Below, in pieces: positions 1-5,543 of a DNA stretch of 9,090 bases. The translations under genes were made by a program, and so were the position numbers. The first letter of the stretch is position 1, and every line of letters begins with the position of its first letter. The DNA is from JAFAQB01 sp045808425 (lineage in GTDB: Archaea; Thermoproteota; Nitrososphaeria; Nitrososphaerales; Nitrososphaeraceae): assembly GCA_045808425.1 (NCBI GenBank), contig JBJMFM010000263.1, positions 1 through 9,090 on the forward strand. The letters are read 5' to 3'. The notes under the pieces were generated by a model. It was not told the origin of the DNA, searched no databases, and saw only the letters and a list, made by a program, of their open reading frames with translations.

Positions 1-389
1 CTTCTTCCCTTTGGCAGACCTCGTGTAATCTTCTTCCACGGGATGACAATGTCTGTTACTTCACAAAACGTTTTGAGTGTCTTGACATAATTATGTAATG
101 TGCCGGCTGCGATTTCTTTGTTTTCTACTCTATTTTTTTGATAATGTAAGAACCTAATGATATTATTAAATGCCCAGCTGGAATCATTTCTAGCCTTATA
201 TACAAATGAGTTAAAGCGATTGTCAAAAGTTACATCTTTATCCAAATTAATAGCATCAAAGAAACCGCGCAATCTTCTGAGGTAAGATTCTTTAGTGTAA
301 GGAGACCTAATTCCATATGCAAACAGGGTATAGGGATCCATGTCTTCTTCTTGTAGTCGCTCTTTCTCGTGAATTTGATATTCTGACAA
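1..389 (-). CDS. Tyrosine recombinase/integrase, N-terminal part (runs off left edge)
   Basis: Minus-strand reading frame open from a stop at 399-401 to the window edge. It reads as the N-terminal SAM-like core-binding domain of an archaeal tyrosine integrase: DPYTLFAYGIRSPYTKESYL near the start, then a helical stretch (SSWAFNNIIRFLHYQ) and the linker WKKITRGLPKGRR that leads into the catalytic domain in thaumarchaeal integrases. The catalytic R...HxxR...Y residues lie outside the window. The start is uncertain. TTG at 389 keeps the acidic/basic leader (EKERLQEED) that I associate with the family; ATG at 341 is the alternative and drops 16 residues. The gene lies 57 bp from the 3' end of tRNA-Lys on the same strand, the usual position for an integrase whose att site overlaps a tRNA gene. 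It would cut and rejoin DNA during integration or excision of a mobile element lying mostly to the left. Confidence 0.87.
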   Translation of the reverse strand, partial: MSEYQIHEKERLQEEDMDPYTLFAYGIRSPYTKESYLRRLRGFFDAINLDKDVTFDNRFNSFVYKARNDSSWAFNNIIRFLHYQKNRVENKEIAAGTLHNYVKTLKTFCEVTDIVIPWKKITRGLPKGR

Positions 390-446
390 TCTCTGATTTC
401 ACTTTTTTTTATTCTCACGAGTCCATTTAGAGAACTAATATCAGTG

Positions 447-539
447 CGGGTTCGGTGGGATTCGGACCCACGACATTGTAACCCGTAGCACACCGACTGG
501 TTAAGAGCCAGACGCTCTGCCTGGCTGAGCTACGAACCC
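447..539 (-). tRNA. tRNA-Lys(CTT) with ~19-nt insertion in the variable region
   Basis: Read on the minus strand, a full cloverleaf is visible: acceptor GGGTTCG/CGAACCC (533-539 with 448-454), D stem GCTC/GAGC, anticodon loop CTCTTAA giving anticodon CTT (Lys, codon AAG), and T arm GTGGG-TCCGAAT-CCCAC. The discriminator G is at 447 and no CCA is encoded. The anticodon stem TCTGG/CCAGT pairs at four of five positions. A normal tRNA-Lys would have about five variable-loop bases; here 24 separate the anticodon and T stems. Removing 19 nt (roughly 473-493, exact cut ambiguous by 1-2 nt because GT is repeated at both ends) leaves a standard 74-nt tRNA with loop CGGTC. The likely explanation is an archaeal intron at a non-canonical position. 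U36 and A37 make it an expected t6A substrate. Confidence 0.9.
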
Positions 540-562
540 GCAAGAATGAGCATTGGTTATCG

Positions 563-571
563 ATATTTAAA
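563..571 (-). promoter_or_regulatory. TATA box for tRNA-Lys
   Basis: On the minus strand the sequence TTTAAATAT is centred about 27 nt upstream of the first tRNA base, the normal archaeal TATA-to-start distance. Transcription would therefore begin at or just before the mature 5' end. Inference from spacing and sequence. Confidence 0.6.
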
Positions 572-1073
572 CGAAACTAGAGGGGCTGTTGCTAGAAGGG
601 TAGGATAACTAGCGAATAGTGACGGAAATGTTCATCCATCAGACGGCATACAATCCTCCATATTGGATCAATTGTAAACTAAGAATAGGCGGTCGTTTCT
701 TAACTGTCTTTCACGTATCTTGCCGATGATATTGCTTTGCTTTGTTCTTTGCTCTAGTAGGCACAGTTATCCAATCATATGATCAAGATATAAAGAGAAA
801 ATATCCAGGGCATATGGCTTTGAAGAGCTAACCTTATCTTATAGTTCTAGAATACAAAAAGCGATAGTGTATGATAGTACTGTTAGTGAGACTGTGGCAC
901 TTTTTTTCAACAACTTTAAGATGTTGCCTAATACACCTATGGGAAGTAAATTAACACATTCCGCCATGTTCTCGTCTGTCAAATATTTCCAAAGAAGTTT
1001 AGGTTCTAAATATATAGTACATTTCACATCTCGTATATCTATCTGTCCAACTTCTAATTCAAAATATCCAGAA
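572..1073. other. Intergenic stretch without a confident gene
   Basis: About 500 bp between the tRNA promoter and the winged-helix gene. The only coding-like segment is a minus-strand frame from GTG at 1027 to a stop at 839 (62 codons, extending upstream in frame to about 1090). It contains YLEPKLLWKYLTDENMAECV and a hydrophobic tail. Its residue mix is plausible for protein, but I recognise no family, and it may be a remnant. A short basic frame interrupted by TGA (about 639-764, minus) is probably chance. I see nothing else here. Confidence 0.4.
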
Positions 1074-1098
1074 ATAACTAACAGAAGTGATTAGTTAT
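1074..1098. promoter_or_regulatory. Perfect inverted repeat, putative operator of the winged-helix gene
   Basis: ATAACTAA (1074-1081) and TTAGTTAT (1091-1098) are exact reverse complements separated by 9 nt. The right arm ends 4 nt before the ATG of the winged-helix gene. Its size and position suit a dimeric HTH repressor binding its own promoter; an RNA hairpin masking the start is an alternative. Confidence 0.55.
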
Positions 1099-1102
1099 CC
1101 TG

Positions 1103-1396
1103 ATGCCTGATTCTAATGCCAAACGATTGTTATGGTATGTGTTTGCTGGTTCAAAAGGTGGAGATAACAGAATAAAGATTATTGACTTACTAAAGGAACG
1201 TCCATATAATATTAATCAGCTTGCAGAAGCATTAGGACTTGATTATAAAGCGATTCAGCATCATATTATAGTACTTGAAAAGAATAACCTAGTGGGTAAA
1301 ATAGGCGAAAAATATGGAATTTTATATTTCATTTCAAATTATCTTGAAGCCAATATAGAATCACTTAACGAGATAAGATCAAAGCTAAAAAAATGA
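1103..1396 (+). CDS. Small winged-helix (ArsR-like) DNA-binding protein
   Basis: A 97-residue protein consisting almost entirely of one winged helix-turn-helix. Residues 23-77 read IIDLLKERPYNINQLAEALG, then a recognition helix (LDYKAIQHHIIVLEKNNLV) and a beta wing (GKIGEKYGILYFIS). A short charged helix (LNEIRSKLKK) follows and could mediate dimerisation. Small proteins of this shape are common transcription regulators in Nitrososphaeria. There is no metal-binding cysteine cluster, so a metal-sensing ArsR role is not supported. ATG at 1103 is chosen because it directly follows the inverted repeat at 1074-1098 and gives the usual short N-terminus before helix 1. No operon partner lies downstream. 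A T-rich patch near 1421-1426 may terminate it. Its targets are unknown; autoregulation is inferred from the repeat. Confidence 0.85.
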   Translation: MPDSNAKRLLWYVFAGSKGGDNRIKIIDLLKERPYNINQLAEALGLDYKAIQHHIIVLEKNNLVGKIGEKYGILYFISNYLEANIESLNEIRSKLKK

Positions 1397-1613
1397 AGTA
1401 AGCTTATGTATATGTACTGCATTTTTAATCTTCTATGACTATCATACTTTAAAAATATGGAATGATCTGGAAGAAGTAAATAAAAGAAGCCAAAACGATT
1501 TTCCGCTATTCCATGGATCCTTTGATATGTATAAGCGCAGTAGTATGAGCAATGCTAGGTAATTACTTAATTATGATAATGATCAACTGAGTCTATGGTT
1601 GGCTGAACTTTAC

Positions 1614-2027
1614 TTACTTTATCATTTCCATGAGTTTTTGCCACACATTTTCTCAAATTCATATGCAATTATTCCCCCTACAGCCAGACCGGCAGCAAGA
1701 CCAACAGGCCCGCCAATTACAAGTCCCTGCGCCTGACCACGCAAGACTACCAAAACCATGCTCGAGAAGCAACTTCTACTGCATAATCATCCGGATTTCC
1801 GGTTATTGAGACATGAATTTCACGTAAAGACCCAGCCCACACCTTAGGCGACTTATTAACGCCACTATACTTCTTAAAGTTATAGCATTTAGAAGCCCCT
1901 TGTACTCTAAAACAATCTTTACATCTTTTTGGCCTTCTAGCAACTGCTTTATACTATTGTATAAATTATCTAAATTAGTGTTTAACCCTTCATGGTCTTG
2001 TACTTTACTGACAAACAGAGAATTCAT
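1614..2027 (-). pseudogene. Frameshifted remnant of a small archaeal protein with a Gly-rich C-terminal segment
   Basis: One coherent protein can be followed on the minus strand only by changing frame at least three times. It starts at ATG 2027 (MNSLFVSKVQDHEG..., then LLEGQKDVKIVLEYKGLL). It shifts near 1890 into NFKKYSGVNKSPKVWAGSLR followed by EIHVSITGNPDDYAVEVASR and AWF, and hits a stop at 1747-1749. It resumes in a further frame as QGLVIGGPVGLAAGLAVGGI followed by IAYEFEKM. It then shifts back to WQKLMEMIK and a stop at 1614-1616. The layout resembles small archaeal proteins with an amphipathic start, an 'EIHVSITGNPDD'-type beta segment, a glycine-rich hydrophobic hairpin and a YEFE...W tail. 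I cannot name the family or function with certainty. With this many breaks it should not make protein. Sequencing errors at all sites are less likely, since neighbouring genes are intact. Confidence 0.7.
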
Positions 2028-2103
2028 TTAGACGTATTTAAGCTATTAGACAAAAAAATTAACATTGAATTGTGATCTGGCATGTATAGACCAACAATAA
2101 ACA

Positions 2104-2112
2104 TATATAAAA
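2104..2112 (+). promoter_or_regulatory. TATA box for rps17e
   Basis: TATATAAAA lies about 32 nt (box centre to A of ATG) before the S17e start, predicting transcription start near 2133 and a leader of only about 6-7 nt. A strong consensus box suits a ribosomal-protein gene. Confidence 0.7.
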
Positions 2113-2139
2113 TGCACTCTACTTCGATGTTTTTGTTGA

Positions 2140-2385
2140 ATGGATCGTATTAAGCGAATATCAAATGAACTTTTGGAGAAATATCATGACAGATTTAGTA
2201 CTGATTTCGACGAAAATAAGGAAGCCATAAAACAGATAGCAGTCGTTAGATCTAAATTACTAAGAAATAAAATAGCGGGATACATAACATCATATCTTCA
2301 CCGGCAAGCGGCAGAGAAAGAGATGGCTGTAGCCTCTCAAGCTGAAGAGATAACGGAATCAGAGATAGTAGAAGAAGAAGGATGA
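2140..2385 (+). CDS. rps17e: 30S ribosomal protein S17e
   Basis: An 81-residue protein matching the archaeal/eukaryotic S17e family. It opens with MDRIKRISNELLEKYHDRFS and contains the family core TDFDENKEAIKQIAVVRSKL followed by LRNKIAGYITSYLHR. Residues 61-81 form an acidic Glu-rich tail, a common variable extension. S17e is a small-subunit component found in archaea and eukaryotes but not bacteria, so it fixes the domain of the organism. The start is supported by the TATA box at 2104-2112 and by the conserved MDRI N-terminus. The gene is complete. A MoaD-like gene follows only 9 nt after the stop, in the same frame, so the two are almost certainly co-transcribed. Confidence 0.96.
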   Translation: MDRIKRISNELLEKYHDRFSTDFDENKEAIKQIAVVRSKLLRNKIAGYITSYLHRQAAEKEMAVASQAEEITESEIVEEEG

Positions 2386-2394
2386 TGGTGCAAT

Positions 2395-2649
2395 TTGATA
2401 GATATAAAACTTTTAGGTGGTGTTAAAAAGGCAGTGGGCAGATCAACCCTTGTATTAGATAGACATGTTGCATCAATATCAGAAATTTTAAAATTCTTAA
2501 AAGACAATGTTGGAGAATCAAAAAATTTAGACGCTGATAACATCTTAGTAACGATAAATGGGGCTGATTCTTCTATGTTATCTCGAGATGAGAATATTGT
2601 AAAAACAGGAGACACTGTTACAATTGTAACTATTGTTCACGGGGGATAG
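2395..2649 (+). CDS. MoaD/ThiS/SAMP-like ubiquitin-fold protein
   Basis: An 84-residue beta-grasp protein. It starts with the IDIKLLGGVKKAVGRSTLVL hairpin, continues through a helix (SISEILKFLKDNVGES), ILVTINGADSSML, the GDTVTIV strand, and ends in IVHGG. The free C-terminal Gly-Gly is the functional signature: an E1-like enzyme adenylates it, and it then serves as sulfur carrier (molybdopterin or 2-thiouridine synthesis) or is conjugated to proteins as a small archaeal modifier. The sequence alone does not decide which. TTG at 2395 is the only workable start, because the in-frame TGA of S17e lies three codons upstream; GGTG at 2387-2390 may act as ribosome binding site. Transcription from the rps17e promoter links it to ribosome production. 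T-rich DNA near 2745-2755 may be the terminator. Confidence 0.88.
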   Translation: MIDIKLLGGVKKAVGRSTLVLDRHVASISEILKFLKDNVGESKNLDADNILVTINGADSSMLSRDENIVKTGDTVTIVTIVHGG

Positions 2650-2907
2650 CATATAAAAGCTGTGTATTAGGAGCATATCGACTATTGATCTTTGTTTATT
2701 GCATAACTGTGATTAATTTTTGCTCCTTCTTATCTTTCAGTTAAGTTATTTTTACTTGCTGGATACAGAAGCCTTCTAATCATCTTTAATTGGTGCTGAG
2801 CTTAGTCCGACTCACTTCGATAGTCATTGTGATCATCTCTTAGCCATCACTTCTGTTGTCACTTCCTTGGCGATTTAAATCTGAGAAAAACTATATGTGT
2901 AGCGTAG

Positions 2908-2918
2908 TATTTAATATT
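2908..2918 (+). promoter_or_regulatory. TATA box of the decayed proline dehydrogenase gene
   Basis: TATTTAATATT is centred about 24 nt before ATG 2936, giving a leaderless start. It suggests that the promoter has survived although the gene is broken. Nothing else was seen between 2650 and 2907 apart from T-rich patches. Confidence 0.45.
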
Positions 2919-2935
2919 CACTGTATAGTATACCG

Positions 2936-3387
2936 ATGAGTATAGCATATCATCACCGTACTTATGATTATCGACTAATGGAACGGTTACTATTACGATT
3001 GGCCAAAAAATGGGCTGCAGGTATTGATATGGAAGACGCTCTTTTGGCGGCCAAAAATTGTAATATAAGAGCACAAAAAGCAATTTTGAATTGTATTGGT
3101 GAAGATTATACTGAGCAAGAAAGGGTAAATCAGGCTGTCAAAGAATATTCTACTCTGTTAGAAAGACTGTATTCTGACGAAATTGAAGGGTCTATATCAA
3201 TTAAGCTTACACAACCTGGATTATAGCTTAGCCATGATTTGTGCTTGAAAAACTTGAAGGTCATTACTGCAAGGGCAAAAGACTTTGGATTGATATCGAG
3301 TGTTCCGAATATACTGACAATACCTTAGCAATTTATCTTGAACTTGTCAATAATTATTACAAGAGTTGTTCTACAGTGTATAATTAA
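2936..3387 (+). pseudogene. Truncated proline dehydrogenase (PRODH) remnant
   Basis: The first 96 codons read like the N-terminal third of proline dehydrogenase, the FAD enzyme that oxidises proline to pyrroline-5-carboxylate: LLLRLAKKWAAGIDMEDALL, AKNCNIRAQKAILNCIGEDY, an EYSTLLERL helix, and the strand SISIKLTQPGL. An in-frame TAG at 3224-3226 interrupts where the family has L-G-L-D/S. The same frame continues LSHDLCLKNLKVITARAKDF. A one-base shift near 3283 then restores the family segment IDIECSEYTDNTLAIYLELV followed by NNYYKSC. A stop at 3385-3387 follows, and the remaining half of the ~300-residue barrel, including the C-terminal FAD- and proline-binding motifs, is absent. A nonsense codon, a frameshift and a 3' deletion together make this a pseudogene. 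An intact copy elsewhere in the genome is possible. Confidence 0.82.
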
Positions 3388-3640
3388 GGACACCCTACTT
3401 TTGTTAATCAACAGAAAAATTACGTAGCAATGCACATCAGATGATAAAAGAGTAAAAAATGATACAGGACATTATAACAAACTCAACCACGAAGAAATTT
3501 GTTATTTATGAGACTTTGATAAGGATTATTGTATTATTTGATCGACCAATTAATAATTAATTAACTTAGTGGTTACCACCGGTGCCAGGATGCATTAGTT
3601 TCATCATATGATATGTATTTAATATAATTGATATAGTCCG
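3388..3640. other. Intergenic stretch downstream of the PRODH remnant
   Basis: No convincing gene. There is a 33-codon plus-strand frame (3459-3560) with no family resemblance, a short inverted repeat GTGG-TTA-CCAC at 3569-3579, and the 10-nt palindrome ATCATATGAT at 3603-3612, which also occurs at 774-783. I cannot assign roles. The missing 3' part of proline dehydrogenase is not found here. Confidence 0.4.
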
Positions 3641-3705
3641 TCTTAAGTGCTCAAATGTCAAATATTCTCCAGTCGCGTATATTTGACATACCTATAGACT
3701 TAAGA
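3641..3705. repeat. Nested 65-nt inverted repeat upstream of Cgi121
   Basis: Inner arms ATGTCAAATAT (3655-3665) and ATATTTGACAT (3679-3689) are exact 11-bp reverse complements around a 13-nt loop. Outer arms TCTTAAGT (3641-3648) and ACTTAAGA (3698-3705) are exact 8-bp complements. They are separated from the inner pair by 6 and 8 unpaired bases. The outer right arm abuts the TATA-like TTTATATG. It could be an operator pair, a folded RNA, or the relic of a small palindromic element. Confidence 0.75.
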
Positions 3706-3713
3706 TTTATATG
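3706..3713 (+). promoter_or_regulatory. Possible TATA box for Cgi121
   Basis: TTTATATG lies about 48 nt before the Cgi121 ATG, predicting a start near 3735 and a leader of about 20 nt. It directly touches the nested inverted repeat, so binding there would compete with TBP. Confidence 0.4.
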
Positions 3714-3757
3714 AACAACTAAAATAACCGAGTTACTGGAAAAATTAGAGTCAAATA

Positions 3758-4300
3758 ATGAATATTGAAAGACAAATTTACAAATTCGGTACTACGTTTG
3801 TCTCAATTATTGGTGCTAACGCAATAGCAGCAAAAGATAGCGGGGCTGTAATTGACGATTTACGTCGCATATCAAATAAGGTATCAGTCCAGGCTATTGA
3901 TGCTAACATTATTTATGGTATTGAGCATTTGCTTGAAGTCTTGAAGATAACCTTGCAATCTGAAAGAAGAAGAATAATGGTTGCAAAAAATCCTGAAACA
4001 GATCTTTTACTTAGACTATCTTATACTAACCAAATATCATTCGCATTAAAGTACGGAGGTATGAAAAATAATGCTAATTGCTGTTTTGTTATTTTCTCTA
4101 AAGATAAAGACGAATTATTGAAGGTTAACGACTATATCAATAGGTTCTTTAAAGCAGATAACTCTGTCCTAAAGCCTAATTCAGAAAAGAAAATGAGAAT
4201 CTCATCCAAAATAGGTCTGAAGTCTAGCCCACTATTATTTGATGATGATTTTACTTTTATGAGGTTCATTTTAGAAAGATCGTGTCTTATTACAAGGTAA
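3758..4300 (+). CDS. cgi121: KEOPS complex subunit Cgi121
   Basis: A 180-residue protein recognisable as Cgi121 (TPRKB in humans) by its central segment at residues 74-101: a MVAKNPETDLLLRLSYTNQI core with QI-SFALKYGG following. This matches the family's 'E-LLLRLSGTRQISEAI-K-G' helix-strand region, followed by the CCFVIFS strand. In the KEOPS complex (Kae1-Bud32-Pcc1-Cgi121), this subunit binds Bud32 and tRNA, including the 3' CCA end, and supports transfer of threonylcarbamoyl to A37. The ~40 residues after position 145 are longer and less conserved than a minimal Cgi121. The start ATG follows a TATA-like box by a reasonable distance. It converges with the THUMP and Sua5 genes; Sua5 makes the donor substrate for KEOPS, so pathway context supports the call. 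Confidence 0.82.
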   Translation: MNIERQIYKFGTTFVSIIGANAIAAKDSGAVIDDLRRISNKVSVQAIDANIIYGIEHLLEVLKITLQSERRRIMVAKNPETDLLLRLSYTNQISFALKYGGMKNNANCCFVIFSKDKDELLKVNDYINRFFKADNSVLKPNSEKKMRISSKIGLKSSPLLFDDDFTFMRFILERSCLITR

Positions 4301-4338
4301 TATTGTTATGATCAATATTGTTCAATATTGTTATTACC
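4296..4338. terminator. Bidirectional terminator-like repeat between convergent genes
   Basis: GGTAATA (4296-4302) pairs with TATTACC (4332-4338), enclosing three direct copies of AATATTGTT at 4299-4307, 4314-4322 and 4324-4332. The element covers the stop codons of both convergent genes (TAA at 4298-4300 and at 4334-4336 on the minus strand). A shared bidirectional terminator is the simplest reading. Confidence 0.5.
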
Positions 4339-4873
4339 ATTGACTATTATGTCGTTTTTCTATCACTGAGCTAAATATTTGATTGGATTTTAATACTGAA
4401 AGCCCAGTAAAGGCTCCAATAATTTCGATAAGTACAATCCACTCTGGATTTTTTAGATCTACTTTATTGTTAATTTGCCTTCCAACCGTTGCAATTATAT
4501 CAGCAGAAGTCATAAAAGTGTGTCTCCTTTCTACCGTTATTCTAAATGTATCCTCACTGTGCATTTTTAGTGTAAGGTTCTTTGCAGCACTCTCTATATC
4601 TTCTAGTCTGGTATGTACCACTGATTCTATTGGTAAAAGTCTTAGAACATAACGGATCTGCCAGGGTTCACTTTTTATCAGTTCTCGCAATGAATTTATA
4701 ACTTGAAATGGTTCAAGGTTAGTATATGCAATGACGATACCGTTAATGTCTGTAATTTGTGACTCTGGCTGGTTATCTCCAAGTATTTCAAGAAGATCTA
4801 AGATCTCTTCTTGTGCATCTCTCTCCCCATATCTGAAAGTGGAAACTATTAGATTGAAATTCATTAGTGCCAT
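4334..4873 (-). CDS. THUMP-domain protein (Tan1-like, tRNA acetylation partner)
   Basis: A 179-residue protein whose N-terminus (NFNLIVSTFRYGERDAQEEI) and middle (INSLRELIKSEPWQIRYVLR followed by LLPIESVVHT) follow the archaeal stand-alone THUMP/Tan1 pattern. In the later half, FRITVERRHTFMTSADIIAT, VDLKNPEWIVLIEIIGAFTG and LSVLK match the THUMP RNA-binding core. THUMP domains hold the acceptor region of tRNA. Tan1 in eukaryotes works with the acetyltransferase Kre33/NAT10 to make ac4C12, and the archaeal role is inferred from that. The gene lies 10 nt after the Sua5-family gene on the same strand, so they form an operon. ATG at 4864 (MNFNL) is an equally good start three codons in. It has no methyltransferase or thiouridylase domain, which rules out Trm14 or ThiI. 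Confidence 0.8.
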   Translation of the reverse strand: MALMNFNLIVSTFRYGERDAQEEILDLLEILGDNQPESQITDINGIVIAYTNLEPFQVINSLRELIKSEPWQIRYVLRLLPIESVVHTRLEDIESAAKNLTLKMHSEDTFRITVERRHTFMTSADIIATVGRQINNKVDLKNPEWIVLIEIIGAFTGLSVLKSNQIFSSVIEKRHNSQW

Positions 4874-4883
4874 AGGGAAATAA

Positions 4884-5543
4884 TTATTGATTTATTGCAT
4901 CAAGTACTTTGTAAACTTCTTCTGATCTAATTGCTCCTTCTCTGATAACCTTCGGAGAGGTGGAATCTGATATATCCACTATTGTAGATTCGATTCCTTT
5001 TTCAACTGTTCCACCATCTAAAAGTGCATCAAAATCATCAAGAGAAGATGACATAACTTCTGAAGCACTCTTTGGTGGCTTTTCGCCTGATCTGTTGGCA
5101 CTCGTGCCTACGAGATATTTACAATGTTTGAGCAACATTAGAGTACATTTGTTATTTGGGATCCTGACTCCAATAGTCTTCTTCCCGGCAGTCAATTTAA
5201 TTGAAATATTTTTATCTCTGAGAGTAGATACAATGGTAAGTGCTCCTGGCCAATACTTGCGAGCTAGTAATTTTCCAATCTTATCTAGTGACACAATTTT
5301 CTCAACATCCTCTATACTCGATGCTAAAATAGGAAGTGGTTTTTTTTGATTCCGACCCTTTATTTTAAAAATTCTTTGAACTGAACTGTCATTATACGGA
5401 TTACAGCCTATTCCATAAATTGTATCCGTAGGATATACGATTATTCCTCCAGAAGTTACAATTGATGCACATTTGTATATGTCTATATTGTTACTACAGT
5501 TGTACGTTATGTGCCCTTTTGTATTTATTTTGGTTTCCATCAT
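4884..5543 (-). CDS. Threonylcarbamoyl-AMP synthase (Sua5/YrdC/YciO family)
   Basis: A 219-residue single-domain YrdC protein. Signature segments in order: YPTDTIYGIG (37-46), KIKGRNQKKPLP (60-71, the basic ATP-binding KxR site), WPGALT (98-103), GVRIPN (125-130), GTSANRSGEKPP (146-157) and ESTIVD (175-180), ending in REGA. The enzyme condenses threonine, bicarbonate and ATP into threonylcarbamoyl-AMP, the donor used by KEOPS for t6A37 in tRNAs reading ANN codons. It has no C-terminal Sua5 Rossmann domain, so it is the short YrdC form; with the active-site residues present, a non-catalytic YciO role is less likely. It is first in a minus-strand pair with the THUMP gene. ATG-ATG at 5543 is preceded by GAGGATCAGGAAG, which may hold a Shine-Dalgarno-like site. 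Confidence 0.93.
   Translation of the reverse strand: MMETKINTKGHITYNCSNNIDIYKCASIVTSGGIIVYPTDTIYGIGCNPYNDSSVQRIFKIKGRNQKKPLPILASSIEDVEKIVSLDKIGKLLARKYWPGALTIVSTLRDKNISIKLTAGKKTIGVRIPNNKCTLMLLKHCKYLVGTSANRSGEKPPKSASEVMSSSLDDFDALLDGGTVEKGIESTIVDISDSTSPKVIREGAIRSEEVYKVLDAINQ

Noticed and set aside
230..493. 87-codon minus-strand frame starting inside the tRNA-Lys gene
   Set aside because: It starts within a tRNA and overlaps the integrase in another frame; the integrase frame carries the recognisable domain.
639..764. Minus-strand basic peptide frame (VPTRAKNKAKQYHRQ...) with an in-frame TGA
   Set aside because: Interrupted by a stop, very short, no recognisable family; probably chance.
867..1094. 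75-codon plus-strand frame
   Set aside because: Low-complexity Ser/Thr/Phe composition, no family resemblance, and antisense to a more protein-like frame; it also runs into the operator repeat.
2337..2615. 92-codon minus-strand frame across rps17e and the MoaD-like gene
   Set aside because: Antisense shadow of two clearly conserved genes.
3224..3226. In-frame TAG in the proline dehydrogenase as pyrrolysine readthrough
   Set aside because: A frameshift follows about 57 nt later and the 3' half of the gene is missing, so simple decay explains it better.
774..3612. Two copies of the palindrome ATCATATGAT (774-783 and 3603-3612)
   Set aside because: Short, AT-rich and self-complementary; two occurrences in 9 kb of AT-rich DNA can arise by chance.
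4960..5349. 129-codon plus-strand frame
   Set aside because: Antisense to the conserved YrdC domain; Ser-rich shadow composition.
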